From Hydrotalea sp. (lineage in GTDB: Bacteria; Bacteroidota; Bacteroidia; Chitinophagales; Chitinophagaceae): a stretch of 60,330 nucleotides of DNA. Below, piece by piece: positions 35,932 to 44,130 of the stretch (positions are counted from its first letter, which is position 1; every line of letters begins with the position of its first letter). A program made the translations under genes and the position numbers. The stretch lies in NCBI GenBank assembly GCA_027364735.1, contig DAHXOT010000029.1, positions 1-60,330 of the forward strand. The letters are read 5' to 3'. Under the pieces are notes generated by a model. It had not been told where the DNA came from. It did no database searches and worked only from the letters and a program-made list of their open reading frames with translations.

Positions 35932-36138
35932 ATGTATAACCCGTATCCTGATTTTGGGAAATCAGTTCATACGGACACTTCAAATATTGAACCATTACCT
36001 ATTAACAATTATAAAATATCTAATGAACAAATACAAGATGTGTTCCCTAATGTGATTGATGAACAAATTGAAAAAATAAAATATGATTTATTAACTATTA
36101 CCGAAATATTATACAATTTAAATAATAATGAAAACTAA
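35932..36138 (+). CDS. Small protein upstream of the integrase
   Basis: 68-residue soluble protein, Asn/Ile-rich, with a helical C-terminal half (DEQIEKIKYDLLTITEILYNLNNN). No family recognised. Its end overlaps the recombinase start by 11 bases, so the two are coupled. In integrative elements a small gene at this place often encodes an excisionase or directionality factor; there is no sequence proof here, and no helix-turn-helix is obvious. Another ATG at 35921 opens a different short frame and is not preferred. Confidence 0.5.
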   Translation: MYNPYPDFGKSVHTDTSNIEPLPINNYKISNEQIQDVFPNVIDEQIEKIKYDLLTITEILYNLNNNEN

Positions 36139-37792
36139 TAATGATATAACAGAATTTAACAAGTACATCAAAAAAAAAGATGTCAATATAAATTTATCAA
36201 GAGATGTCCTTGTTTATACAAGGGTTTCGTCTAAAAGTCAAAAAGACAATAATGATAGTTTATCAACACAAAAAACAATTATTACAGAGTTTTGTAAGAA
36301 CAACGACTATAATATTATTGATTATTTTGGTGGAACCTATGAGAGTGCCAAGGGTGATTACACACGACAAGAATTTACAAAACTGATTGATTATATAAAA
36401 AGGTTAAAGATAAAACCTTTTGGTATCGTTGTATTCATGATTAATAGGTTTTCACGTAGTGGTCCAAGTTCAATAGGGATTTTACATGAATTAGTGGAAT
36501 TACAAAAAGTTCATTTAATAGAAGCCAACTCAGGATTAAACACAACCACTCCAAAAGGTTATATTCAAATAAGTGAAAAATTAATTGACAGTAGAAAGGA
36601 AAACTTAGTTCGTCAAGAAACTGTAATCCCAAACATGATTACATTTTTATCAAAGGGTTTTATTTTTGGAAGGTGTCCAATTGGTTACGACCATTATGGT
36701 CCGAGAGTTAAAAATGAAAAATTTTTAAGAAAAGAACAACGAATTGTAATTAATGATTTTGGTAAGGAATTAAAAGAATGTTTTCAATTAAAATTATCGG
36801 GAAATTATTCTGATGTCCAAATAATAGACATTTTAAAACGTAAAGGTTATAATATTTCAAAACAACAAATCAGTAAAACTTGGAGAAATCCATTTTATTG
36901 TGGTATTTCAATTAATTCACTTTTAAAAGATGGTCAAGCCATAGAAGGAAAATGGGAAAAATTAATTTCAATAAAAGATTTTCAAAGACTTCAAAAAATT
37001 TTAGAAAATAATCCGAGTGGTTATAAACACAAAAAACAAAATGAATTTAAACCATTAACAGGGTTTATAAGGTGTAAAAAATGTAATACTAAAATGGTAG
37101 GTTATATCAATAAGAAAAAACAATTGACTTATTATAAATGTAATTACTGTAATTCAGTTAGTTTAAATGGTGATACTAAAAAACATTCAAAAAGAATTGG
37201 AGGACATGACCTTTTTCAAAATCTACTTCAATCTTATGAAATTAATCCTTCGTTTTTAAAGTTGATTGAACTACAATTAAACAAAATTTATGATTACTAC
37301 AATCACAAAGAATTTGAAAATGAAAGGTCATTAATAAAAAAAATAAATGAAAAAGAAGATAAGTCAAACAAGTTAGATATAAGATATGGGTTAGATGAAA
37401 TTCCAAAAGAAATTTACGATAAAACTAAAGTTTTATTAACGGAAGAATTAATGATTTTAAAGGAAGAATTGAATAACAGTAATCCAAAATTATCTAACCA
37501 AAAAAATATGATTGAAAAATCTTTAAAAAATCTCCAAAATATCAGTAAAATATGGGGTTCCGTAGGATTGAATGATAAACAAAAAATACAAAAAACATTA
37601 TTTCCCTTAGGTATTTATTATGATAACGAAAAACACAGTTATCTAACTCCTGAAATCAATTCATTTGTTCTTATAAGTAATTCAATTTCAGATGATTGTG
37701 AGGAAAATAAAAAAAGGACTAATCATTTTTTTGATGAAAAGTCCCTTTCAGTAGCGGGATCGGGAGTTGAACCCGAGACCTTTGGGTTATGA
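36128..37792 (+). CDS. Large serine recombinase (integrase)
   Basis: 554-residue large serine recombinase that catalyses integration and excision. Catalytic domain: YTRVSSKSQ with nucleophile S34, then MINRFSRSGPSS (Arg block). A recombinase domain follows (GFIFGRCPIGYDHYGPR to WRNPFYCGI), then a zinc ribbon with C316, C319, C338 and C341, and a coiled-coil region (about 365-470). The last 14 codons (AGSGVEPETFGL end) are the antisense reading of the tRNA-Met 3' half. So the C-terminus is supplied by the host site and must change when the element is excised. It lies at the right end of the element, as expected for its integrase. Confidence 0.92.
   Translation: MKTNNDITEFNKYIKKKDVNINLSRDVLVYTRVSSKSQKDNNDSLSTQKTIITEFCKNNDYNIIDYFGGTYESAKGDYTRQEFTKLIDYIKRLKIKPFGIVVFMINRFSRSGPSSIGILHELVELQKVHLIEANSGLNTTTPKGYIQISEKLIDSRKENLVRQETVIPNMITFLSKGFIFGRCPIGYDHYGPRVKNEKFLRKEQRIVINDFGKELKECFQLKLSGNYSDVQIIDILKRKGYNISKQQISKTWRNPFYCGISINSLLKDGQAIEGKWEKLISIKDFQRLQKILENNPSGYKHKKQNEFKPLTGFIRCKKCNTKMVGYINKKKQLTYYKCNYCNSVSLNGDTKKHSKRIGGHDLFQNLLQSYEINPSFLKLIELQLNKIYDYYNHKEFENERSLIKKINEKEDKSNKLDIRYGLDEIPKEIYDKTKVLLTEELMILKEELNNSNPKLSNQKNMIEKSLKNLQNISKIWGSVGLNDKQKIQKTLFPLGIYYDNEKHSYLTPEINSFVLISNSISDDCEENKKRTNHFFDEKSLSVAGSGVEPETFGL
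37709..37744 (-). terminator. Terminator of tRNA-Met, inside the integrase gene
   Basis: Stem GGACT-AA-TCAT (37716-37726) with ATGA-AA-AGTCC (37734-37744), loop of 7 bases, and seven T on the minus strand (37709-37715). It lies 8 bases past the tRNA 3' end and inside the recombinase coding frame. If it came with the element, the tRNA got a replacement terminator on insertion. Confidence 0.7.
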
Positions 37793-37825
37793 ATCCAACG
37801 CTCTAACCACCTGAGCTACCCCGCC
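37752..37825 (-). tRNA. tRNA-Met (anticodon CAT), element insertion site
   Basis: 74-base cloverleaf. Acceptor GGCGGGG pairs TCCCGCT with G1-U72 and G7-U66. D-arm GCTC...GAGC; anticodon arm TTGGA-TTCATAA-CCCAA with the CAT anticodon and an A-C mismatch at the loop-closing pair; variable AGGTC; T-arm TCGGG-TTCAACT-CCCGA; discriminator A. CCA is not encoded. By its G1-U72 and general sequence it looks like an elongator Met tRNA, not an initiator; a CAT tRNA modified to read Ile AUA is less likely. The T-arm, acceptor and anticodon 3' side overlap the integrase frame on the other strand. Confidence 0.93.
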
Positions 37826-37836
37826 ATTTGGGGCTG

Positions 37837-37844
37837 CAAATATA
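37837..37844 (-). promoter_or_regulatory. tRNA-Met promoter -7 element
   Basis: On the minus strand TATATTTG, an exact TAnnTTTG match, ends 12 bases upstream of the tRNA 5' end. It shows that the host promoter is still in place after insertion of the element at the other end. Confidence 0.6.
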
Positions 37845-37871
37845 AAGGGATTCGGTTTAAATTTGAAAGGA

Positions 37872-39938
37872 TTAGTAAGCTATTAATTTAGCAATACGTT
37901 CTTTTACTTTTTCAACGGTTGGTAACATGGCTGTTTCTAACCCAATATTTAATGGAACAGCCGGCAAATTTAATGCACCTATTACTTCAACTTTTGCATC
38001 GAGAAAATGATAACAATGATTAGAAATGCGGAGTGATAAGGCTTCGGCAAAAGAATTGTTTTGTTGCTCTTCGCTTAGTACAATTACTTTCCCATGCTTA
38101 TTTACAATTTCGAAAATTAATTTTTCATCTAAAGGAAATAATGTTCTTAAATCGAGCACTTCTATTTGCCCTGGATATTTTTGAGCTGCATTTTTAGCCC
38201 AATAAACCCCCATGCCGTAGGTAATAATACAAACTGTTTCTCCTTTTTTAACTCTGTTTGCATCGGCGGCTAAAGCAATTGCTGCTTTACCTAAGGGCAA
38301 TACATAGTCTCGTGCAGGCTCAATAGTTTTGGCATCATCGGTTCCGGCCATCTTACTCCAATACAATCCTTTGTGCTCTAACATAATTACCGGATTAGGA
38401 TCTAAAAAAGCCGCTTTCATCAACCCCTTCATATCGGCTGCATTTGATGGGTACACTATTTTAATACCTTTTACGGTAAGCAAGGTACTTTCAATACTTC
38501 CACTTCTATAAGGGCCACCACCATTGTAAGCTCCCACCGGAATGCGGAGTAACATATTTACGGGAAACTTACCATTGGTTAAATAACTCGATTTAGATAT
38601 TTCGGATACTAACTGATTAAATGCCGGATATACATAATCGGCTTGTTGAATTTCAACAATAGGTTTTAAGCCCAATGCACTCATGCCAACGGTTGAACCT
38701 ACTATATACGCTTCTTCCAAAGCTGTATTAAATACTCTATCTTCTCCAAACTTTTCGGCCAATGATGCAGATTCTCTGTACACACCTCCCAATCTCTTTC
38801 CCAAATCTTGACCATATAATACCGCTTCCGGATGTTCTTCCATTATCTCTTCAATTGCATGTAATGCGGCATCTATCATTACTATTTTATCGCCCGATTT
38901 AGGTGCACGCTGTCCTTTTTCTTCTTTCACTACCGAAGGTGCAAAAACATAATCTTCCACTTTTAACACATCTGGCTCGGCAGCTTTAGTTGCTTTTTCA
39001 AAAGCTTCATTCACTTCTCGCTGAGCAACAGATTCTACTTCATTAATTTCATGTTCGTTATATCCTACGCCTGTTAGCATTAATCTCAGTTTAGGAATAG
39101 GATCGTATAAGCCATGTTTTAATAAATCTTCTCGAGTTCTATAATATTCTTTTCTTATTTCATTTGAATGATGCCCTAAAAGTGGCACTTTAGCATGAAT
39201 TAAAACAGGTTTACGTTCATTACGAGCATACGATATTGCCATACTAATAGTTTCGTAACTACGAATAAAATCGCTGCCATCGCATTGCAATTTTTTTAAG
39301 CCTTTAAATCCATCTGCATAATCAAATGCATTCATGGCTCTTGTTTCTTCAGCAGTTGCACTGGCACTCCACTGATTATCTTGTATTAAATAAATAATGG
39401 GCAATTGTTTTAACACTGCAAATTGTAAGGCTTCGCTTACCTCTCCCTCTGTAACTGCGCCATCGCCCATTGAACAAATTACAACAGGGCGTTCGCCTTT
39501 ATCACCTCTCTTTAATTCGAATAAATTATTTCTTTCGATATACTGAATCCCTTGTGCCAAACCGGTTGTAGGAATAGCTTGCATGCCGGAAGGTGCACTT
39601 TGATGAATGATACCGGGCTTACCATTTTGAATGTAATTGGTATGTGCATAATACGATCTGCCACCCGAAAACGGATCATCGCCTTTGGCTAATAATTGCA
39701 ACATTAATTCATACGGTGTAAAACCTGTTGCTATCATCATACTATCATCTCTGTAATAAGGGCTAACCCAATCACAAGACAATAATTGCAATCCTGTAGC
39801 TATTTGAATAGCTTCGTGACCGCGAGAAGTAGAATGCACATATTTACATACTTGCCTATTGGCTTCGTATGTATCGTTCATGGCTTTTGAAGTAACCATT
39901 AATTGATATGCATGTAATAATGTTTCGCGGTTAAGCAT
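37872..39938 (-). CDS. Fused E1alpha-E1beta 2-oxoacid dehydrogenase (688 aa)
   Basis: Second single-chain E1 of the window, 688 residues. The E1alpha half (1 to about 330) has YVHSTSRGHEAIQIATG and a TPP motif GDGAVTEGEVSEAL ... LIQDNQWSAS that keeps GDG and N. The E1beta half (about 345-688) has YGQDLGKRLGGVYRESA, FNTALEEAYIVGSTVGMSALG and RIPVGAYNGGGPYRSGS. This is the usual length and shape of Bacteroidota branched-chain 2-oxoacid (2-oxoisovalerate) dehydrogenase E1. E2 and E3 are not nearby. It is 13 bases upstream-linked to the FAH-family gene on the same strand. Confidence 0.88.
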   Translation of the reverse strand: MLNRETLLHAYQLMVTSKAMNDTYEANRQVCKYVHSTSRGHEAIQIATGLQLLSCDWVSPYYRDDSMMIATGFTPYELMLQLLAKGDDPFSGGRSYYAHTNYIQNGKPGIIHQSAPSGMQAIPTTGLAQGIQYIERNNLFELKRGDKGERPVVICSMGDGAVTEGEVSEALQFAVLKQLPIIYLIQDNQWSASATAEETRAMNAFDYADGFKGLKKLQCDGSDFIRSYETISMAISYARNERKPVLIHAKVPLLGHHSNEIRKEYYRTREDLLKHGLYDPIPKLRLMLTGVGYNEHEINEVESVAQREVNEAFEKATKAAEPDVLKVEDYVFAPSVVKEEKGQRAPKSGDKIVMIDAALHAIEEIMEEHPEAVLYGQDLGKRLGGVYRESASLAEKFGEDRVFNTALEEAYIVGSTVGMSALGLKPIVEIQQADYVYPAFNQLVSEISKSSYLTNGKFPVNMLLRIPVGAYNGGGPYRSGSIESTLLTVKGIKIVYPSNAADMKGLMKAAFLDPNPVIMLEHKGLYWSKMAGTDDAKTIEPARDYVLPLGKAAIALAADANRVKKGETVCIITYGMGVYWAKNAAQKYPGQIEVLDLRTLFPLDEKLIFEIVNKHGKVIVLSEEQQNNSFAEALSLRISNHCYHFLDAKVEVIGALNLPAVPLNIGLETAMLPTVEKVKERIAKLIAY

Positions 39939-39951
39939 TACTTTAAATTGT

Positions 39952-40563
39952 TTATTTTATTTCTACCTCAAACATTTTATTTTTTTCAAAAAAGCCTTCT
40001 AAAATATCTCCTACCACACATTCTCCAACTCCTGCAGGAGTTCCGGTAAATACCAAATCGCCAATATTTAAAGAGAAATAATTAGAAATATGAGCAACAA
40101 TATGATCGAAAGAAAATATCATATCGCTACTTTTCCCTTGTTGAACCAATTTTTTATTATTGTATAATGAAAAATTAATGGGGTTATTGAGCATGCCGGG
40201 AGTAATGTCTACCCATTCTCCTACTACGGCCGAATTATCCCAAGATTTTGCTTTTTCCCAAGGCAATCCTTTTTTCTTTAATTCGGTTTGTATATCGCGA
40301 GCAGTAAAATCTATACCAATAGATATTTTATTGTAATAACGAGAAGCTTGTTTTTCTTGAATATATCTACCATTTTTGCTGATGTGTAATACCAATTCAG
40401 CTTCGTAATGTAATTCGTTAGAAAATTCGGGATAATAAAATGGAGTGTGACTTTGTAATAAAGCACTTTTAGGTTTCATAAAAATAACAGGATCTTCGGG
40501 AATTGCATTCCCAAGTTCCTTTGCATGTTCAGCATAATTCCGCCCAACGCAGAATATTTTCAT
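39952..40563 (-). CDS. Fumarylacetoacetate hydrolase family protein
   Basis: 203-residue FAH-domain enzyme, of the short single-domain type (acylpyruvase/FAHD1-like). Motifs: MKIFCVGRNYAEHAKELGN, VIFMKPKSALLQ, the metal site ELHYEAELVLHI (Glu residues), GIDFTARDIQ, and GDLVFTGTPAGVGE. It likely hydrolyses acylpyruvates or decarboxylates oxaloacetate. It lies 13 bases before the fused E1 gene in the same direction, so a link to 2-oxoacid breakdown is plausible. Confidence 0.88.
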   Translation of the reverse strand: MKIFCVGRNYAEHAKELGNAIPEDPVIFMKPKSALLQSHTPFYYPEFSNELHYEAELVLHISKNGRYIQEKQASRYYNKISIGIDFTARDIQTELKKKGLPWEKAKSWDNSAVVGEWVDITPGMLNNPINFSLYNNKKLVQQGKSSDMIFSFDHIVAHISNYFSLNIGDLVFTGTPAGVGECVVGDILEGFFEKNKMFEVEIK

Positions 40564-40692
40564 AGTTGTATTATTAAATAGTAATTAAGTAACCCATTAC
40601 ATGGCGAACTAAGAATAGCTCAATAATTGAATGAAGTGGTTACTTGAATTATATTTTGTACAACTACTATAACTGCTAAAAAGGTTATTTTA

Positions 40693-41268
40693 TTATGTGA
40701 AGGTTAAATTATTTACCAAATTCATGGTTTTTTCTATGCCAACTGTTGCAAATTGTTCAATTATTTCGGTAGATTTTTCAATTTTTTTCTGAACGATAGG
40801 CAATTCCTCATTCCACCATCTTCCCAAAACAAAATCTACCTGCATGCCTTTAGGAAAATTGTTGCCAATGCCAAACCGTAGTTTAGGATACAAATTAGTA
40901 CCTAAGGTTAATTGAATATCTTTTAATCCATTATGGCCGGCATCATTCCCCGATGCTCTAATGCGCAATTTAGAAATTGGCAAAGCCAAATCGTCTACAA
41001 TGGTTAAAGTATTTTCAATAGGTATTTTTTCTTTATCCATCCAATATTTAAATGCTTTGCCACTTAAATTCATAAATGTTGTGGGCTTAATACAAATAAA
41101 CGTTTTTCCTTTCCATTTAATTTCGGACATATATGCCAAGCGGGCAAGCTGAAACATGCCGGTATGCTTTAAAACAAATGCATCTACCACATCAAAGCCA
41201 ATATTATGGCGTGTTCTGTGATACTCATCGCCTACATTACCCAAACCAATAATTAAAAATTTATTCAT
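40693..41268 (-). CDS. pth: Peptidyl-tRNA hydrolase
   Basis: 191-residue enzyme that recycles peptidyl-tRNA dropped by the ribosome. MNKFLIIGLGNVGDEYHRTRHNIGFDVVD has the catalytic His in TRHN; further motifs are KPTTFMNLSGKA and SGNDAGHNGLKDI. The start at ATG 41268 is set by this N-terminus; the in-frame extension upstream crosses the terminator of the L25 gene. It follows rplY (L25/Ctc), the common pth neighbour. Confidence 0.96.
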   Translation of the reverse strand: MNKFLIIGLGNVGDEYHRTRHNIGFDVVDAFVLKHTGMFQLARLAYMSEIKWKGKTFICIKPTTFMNLSGKAFKYWMDKEKIPIENTLTIVDDLALPISKLRIRASGNDAGHNGLKDIQLTLGTNLYPKLRFGIGNNFPKGMQVDFVLGRWWNEELPIVQKKIEKSTEIIEQFATVGIEKTMNLVNNLTFT

Positions 41269-41307
41269 TGCTGTAAAAATATTATAAATGTGCAATTTTA
41301 ATGGCAC

Positions 41308-41338
41308 AAAAAATCCCCCAACATGCTGTTGGAGGATT
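41308..41338 (-). terminator. Terminator between rplY and pth
   Basis: 12-bp stem with one mismatch (41312-41323 AATCCCCCAACA; 41327-41338 TGTTGGAGGATT), 3-base loop, and T-run on the minus strand (41308-41313). It separates L25 from pth, so pth has its own promoter or relies on read-through. Confidence 0.8.
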
Positions 41339-41357
41339 GTATACAATAAAATTACAT

Positions 41358-41999
41358 TTATTTTTTCTTTGCCTCTGCAGCAGGTGCTGCTTTTGCAGGA
41401 GCAGCTTTAGCAGCTGCAGGAGTTGCAGCAGGTGCCGCAGCTTCTTCTTGTTTTAATTGACGAGTTAATACTACTGATGCAATTGGAATACGAGGCGAGT
41501 TCATCACTTCCATATTGGCTTCTTTTACATCTTCTACTCTAATATTTCCGTTTAAATCTAAATTAGAAATATCTACTTCAATAAATTCTTTCAAAAACTT
41601 GGGATAAGTTTTTATTTTCAAAGATTTTATTTTGGTAATTAACTTACCGCCGTTTTTAACGCCTATTGCCGTACCGGTAAATTTAATAGGTAAAGTAGCA
41701 ACCACTTTTTTAGAGTCAACCAATTCTAAAAGATCCACATGAATTAAATCATCGGAAACTTTATCAAATTGCAAGTCTTTTAAAATACATTGATACGTTT
41801 TACCATCAATGCTAACTTCGGCCAGTTGGAATTCGGGTGTGTACACTAATGCTTTAAAATCTTTTGCTGAAGCATAGAAATTAACTTCGGCTGCACCCCC
41901 GTAAATTACACCCGGCACTAATTCCTGAGAGCGAAGTTGGCGGGTGGCTTTTTTCCCAATTTCGGTCCTCAGTTGTCCTTCGATTGTAATTGTTTTCAT
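41358..41999 (-). CDS. rplY: 50S ribosomal protein L25/general stress protein Ctc
   Basis: 213-residue 5S-rRNA-binding ribosomal protein of the two-domain Ctc type. The N-terminal L25 domain: TITIEGQLRTEIGKKATRQLRSQELVPGVIYGG, and CILKDLQFDKVSDDLIHVDLLEL. The C-terminal TL5-like beta domain ends near PRIPIASVVL. A tail of about 30 residues is almost pure Ala/Pro/Lys (AAPAATPAAAKAAPAKAAPA), a feature common in this phylum. Confidence 0.95.
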   Translation of the reverse strand: MKTITIEGQLRTEIGKKATRQLRSQELVPGVIYGGAAEVNFYASAKDFKALVYTPEFQLAEVSIDGKTYQCILKDLQFDKVSDDLIHVDLLELVDSKKVVATLPIKFTGTAIGVKNGGKLITKIKSLKIKTYPKFLKEFIEVDISNLDLNGNIRVEDVKEANMEVMNSPRIPIASVVLTRQLKQEEAAAPAATPAAAKAAPAKAAPAAEAKKK

Positions 42000-42228
42000 T
42001 ATTTAAAAATTTTGGATGGCAAAAGTAGGGTTTTTGGTTGGATACAGAAAAGAAAGAATGCTTAATTTAGGAATTTTGGCCTAAAATTATTCCGGATTAA
42101 ACAGATCAGTTGCAATATTTACGCATAAGTATTTACTGATGTGAGGTGTATGGATGTATTAATTGAAAAATACCCTACAACTATAATTTTTCAAAAACGA
42201 AGCTGCTACATTCAAAAAAATCTTACAA

Positions 42229-43179
42229 CTATTTACCTCTTAATTGCGAATGAATAAATAAGCTGGTAATACTTTTGTTTTCATACGCATTTCTAATAGC
42301 AATAGCAAACAAATCTGCAACAGAAAGTGCTTTTATTTTATTAGATTCTTTTTGAAGCGGAATTGTATCACAAACTATCAGTTCTTCTAACACACTGTTT
42401 TCAATATTTTCGTAGGCATTTCCACTTAATACCGGATGCGTACATAAAGCCCTTACACTACTGGCTCCTTTTTCTTTCAACAAACTCGCAGCTCTTGCCA
42501 GAGTACCGCCCGTATCGCATATATCATCAATTAATACAATATCCCTACCGGTAACATCGCCAATAACTACCATGCTTGCTATTTCGTTGGCACGCTTACG
42601 ATGTTTATCGCAAATAACCATTTCCGAGTTAAAATAACTTGCAATTTCTCTCACTCTGTTAGTACTTCCTACATCTGGGGCCGCAAAAGTGAGGTTTGAT
42701 AGCTTTAATTGTTCTATATAAGGAATAAAAATTGCAGAACTATCTAAATGATCAACAGGTATATCAAAAAAGGCCTGAATTTGCGGTGCGTGCAAATCCA
42801 TGGTGATAATTCTGTTTGCTCCGGCAGCTTGCAATAAAGTAGCTACAAGTTTACTTCCAATAGCTACACGAGGTTTATCTTTTCTATCTTGGCGAGCATA
42901 ACCATAATAAGGAATAACAGCAATAATTTTATAAGCACTGGCGCGTTTTGCCGCATCAATCATCAATAATAATTCCATTAAATTATCGGTAGGTGCAAAT
43001 GTGCTTTGTACCAAAAAAACATAATCGCCACGAATACTTTCTAAAAATATAGGCTGAAATTCGCCATCACTAAACTTTTGAATACTAATTTTTCCTAATG
43101 GGGCTCCAAATCGTTTGGCAATTTTTTCTGCCAATTTTTGAGAACCAGCGCCTGAAAATATTTTTACGGATGGATTCAT
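42229..43179 (-). CDS. prs: Ribose-phosphate pyrophosphokinase
   Basis: 316-residue PRPP synthetase that makes 5-phosphoribosyl diphosphate from ribose 5-phosphate and ATP. Motifs: KIFSGAGSQKLAEKIAKRFG, RQDRKDKPRVAIGSK (flexible loop Arg), DLHAPQIQAFFDIPVDHL (His), and the PRPP loop IVLIDDICDTGGTLARAA. Length is normal. It is the gene just upstream of rplY, the usual Bacteroidota order prs-rplY-pth. Confidence 0.97.
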   Translation of the reverse strand: MNPSVKIFSGAGSQKLAEKIAKRFGAPLGKISIQKFSDGEFQPIFLESIRGDYVFLVQSTFAPTDNLMELLLMIDAAKRASAYKIIAVIPYYGYARQDRKDKPRVAIGSKLVATLLQAAGANRIITMDLHAPQIQAFFDIPVDHLDSSAIFIPYIEQLKLSNLTFAAPDVGSTNRVREIASYFNSEMVICDKHRKRANEIASMVVIGDVTGRDIVLIDDICDTGGTLARAASLLKEKGASSVRALCTHPVLSGNAYENIENSVLEELIVCDTIPLQKESNKIKALSVADLFAIAIRNAYENKSITSLFIHSQLRGK

Positions 43180-43250
43180 ATAATGATAGTGAAATTGCGG
43201 CGAAGATAAAACACAGAACTCAGTGATTGAAAAAGAATTTTAAAATACAG

Positions 43251-43268
43251 TTTTGCGATATTGCAAAA
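43251..43268. promoter_or_regulatory. Palindrome between prs and radC
   Basis: TTTTGC-GATATT-GCAAAA: 16 of 18 positions are symmetrical. It lies in the 144-base divergent gap between prs and radC and may be an operator for either; no binding protein can be named. Confidence 0.35.
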
Positions 43269-43323
43269 TAGTATATTTATACATTAGTTTACCATATAAC
43301 TTCCATGAGTTTATTATAACAAC

Positions 43324-44013
43324 ATGGAAAATACTTCAATAAAGAGTTGGGCTATTGACGATAGGCCGAGAGAAAAATTATTATTAAAAGGTGCTGAAGC
43401 CTTAAGCACATCGGAATTGTTGGCTATTTTAATTAATAATGGCACAAAAAACAGAACGGCGGTAGATCTTGCTAAAGAATTATTATTTAAGATAAATAAC
43501 GATTTGCAACAGTTAAGTCGAATGTCTGTAAAAGAATTACTACAACTTAAAATTAAAGGTTTAGGAGAAGCCAAAGCCATTACAATTTGTGCAGCATTAG
43601 AATTAAACAATAGGCGAGAATTATATTTTACCAAGAAAGAAAGTATAACAAACAGTAGAGATATTGCCGCTTTTTTAAAAGCACAATTACAATTTAAAAA
43701 TCATGAAATATTTATGGTAGTTTATTTAAATAAAGCCAATAAACTATTATGCCATGAAACTATAAGTAAAGGCGGAATTACAGGTACAATAGCAGATCCA
43801 AGAATTATTTTAAAACATGCTTTAGAAAACAATGCAACTTCCATCATTCTTGCACATAACCATCCCAGCGGAAATTTGAATCCGAGTAAACAAGACAGGG
43901 AGATAACTGCTAAAATAAAAGCTGCTGCTGCATTTATAGATATTGCCGTAATAGATCATTTAATAATAAGCAATGAAGGCTATTTTAGTTTTGCCGATGA
44001 AGGCATTTTATAA
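43324..44013 (+). CDS. radC: RadC/JAB-domain DNA repair-associated protein
   Basis: 229-residue protein. The N-terminal helix-hairpin-helix part is LLQLKIKGLGEAKAITICAALEL, and the C-terminal JAB/MPN metal site is IILAHNHPSGNLNPSKQD with an upstream Glu (HEIFMVVYLNKANKLL). The name follows the family; a direct repair role is disputed and the biochemical activity is unknown. It is chromosomal here and not part of the island. ATG at 43324. Confidence 0.93.
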   Translation: MENTSIKSWAIDDRPREKLLLKGAEALSTSELLAILINNGTKNRTAVDLAKELLFKINNDLQQLSRMSVKELLQLKIKGLGEAKAITICAALELNNRRELYFTKKESITNSRDIAAFLKAQLQFKNHEIFMVVYLNKANKLLCHETISKGGITGTIADPRIILKHALENNATSIILAHNHPSGNLNPSKQDREITAKIKAAAAFIDIAVIDHLIISNEGYFSFADEGIL

Positions 44014-44114
44014 AATAGCTTAAGAAAATATATTTTACATGCAGTATTGCCTCATAATTAAAAGAAAAACTAATTTCTTTTCCCACTTTCATAAAGCAAC
44101 TTCTACATTCTTGT

Positions 44115-44122
44115 TATTTTTG
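44115..44122 (+). promoter_or_regulatory. Candidate -7 element for the second ABC exporter
   Basis: TATTTTTG matches TAnnTTTG, 8 bases before the ATG at 44131, giving a very short leader. A -33 element is not clear. Confidence 0.4.
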
Positions 44123-44130
44123 CTGTTCAC

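Noticed and set aside
35921-36056. Alternative 44-codon frame from the ATG at 35921
   Set aside because: It overlaps the 68-residue frame in another phase and lacks the coupling with the integrase start.
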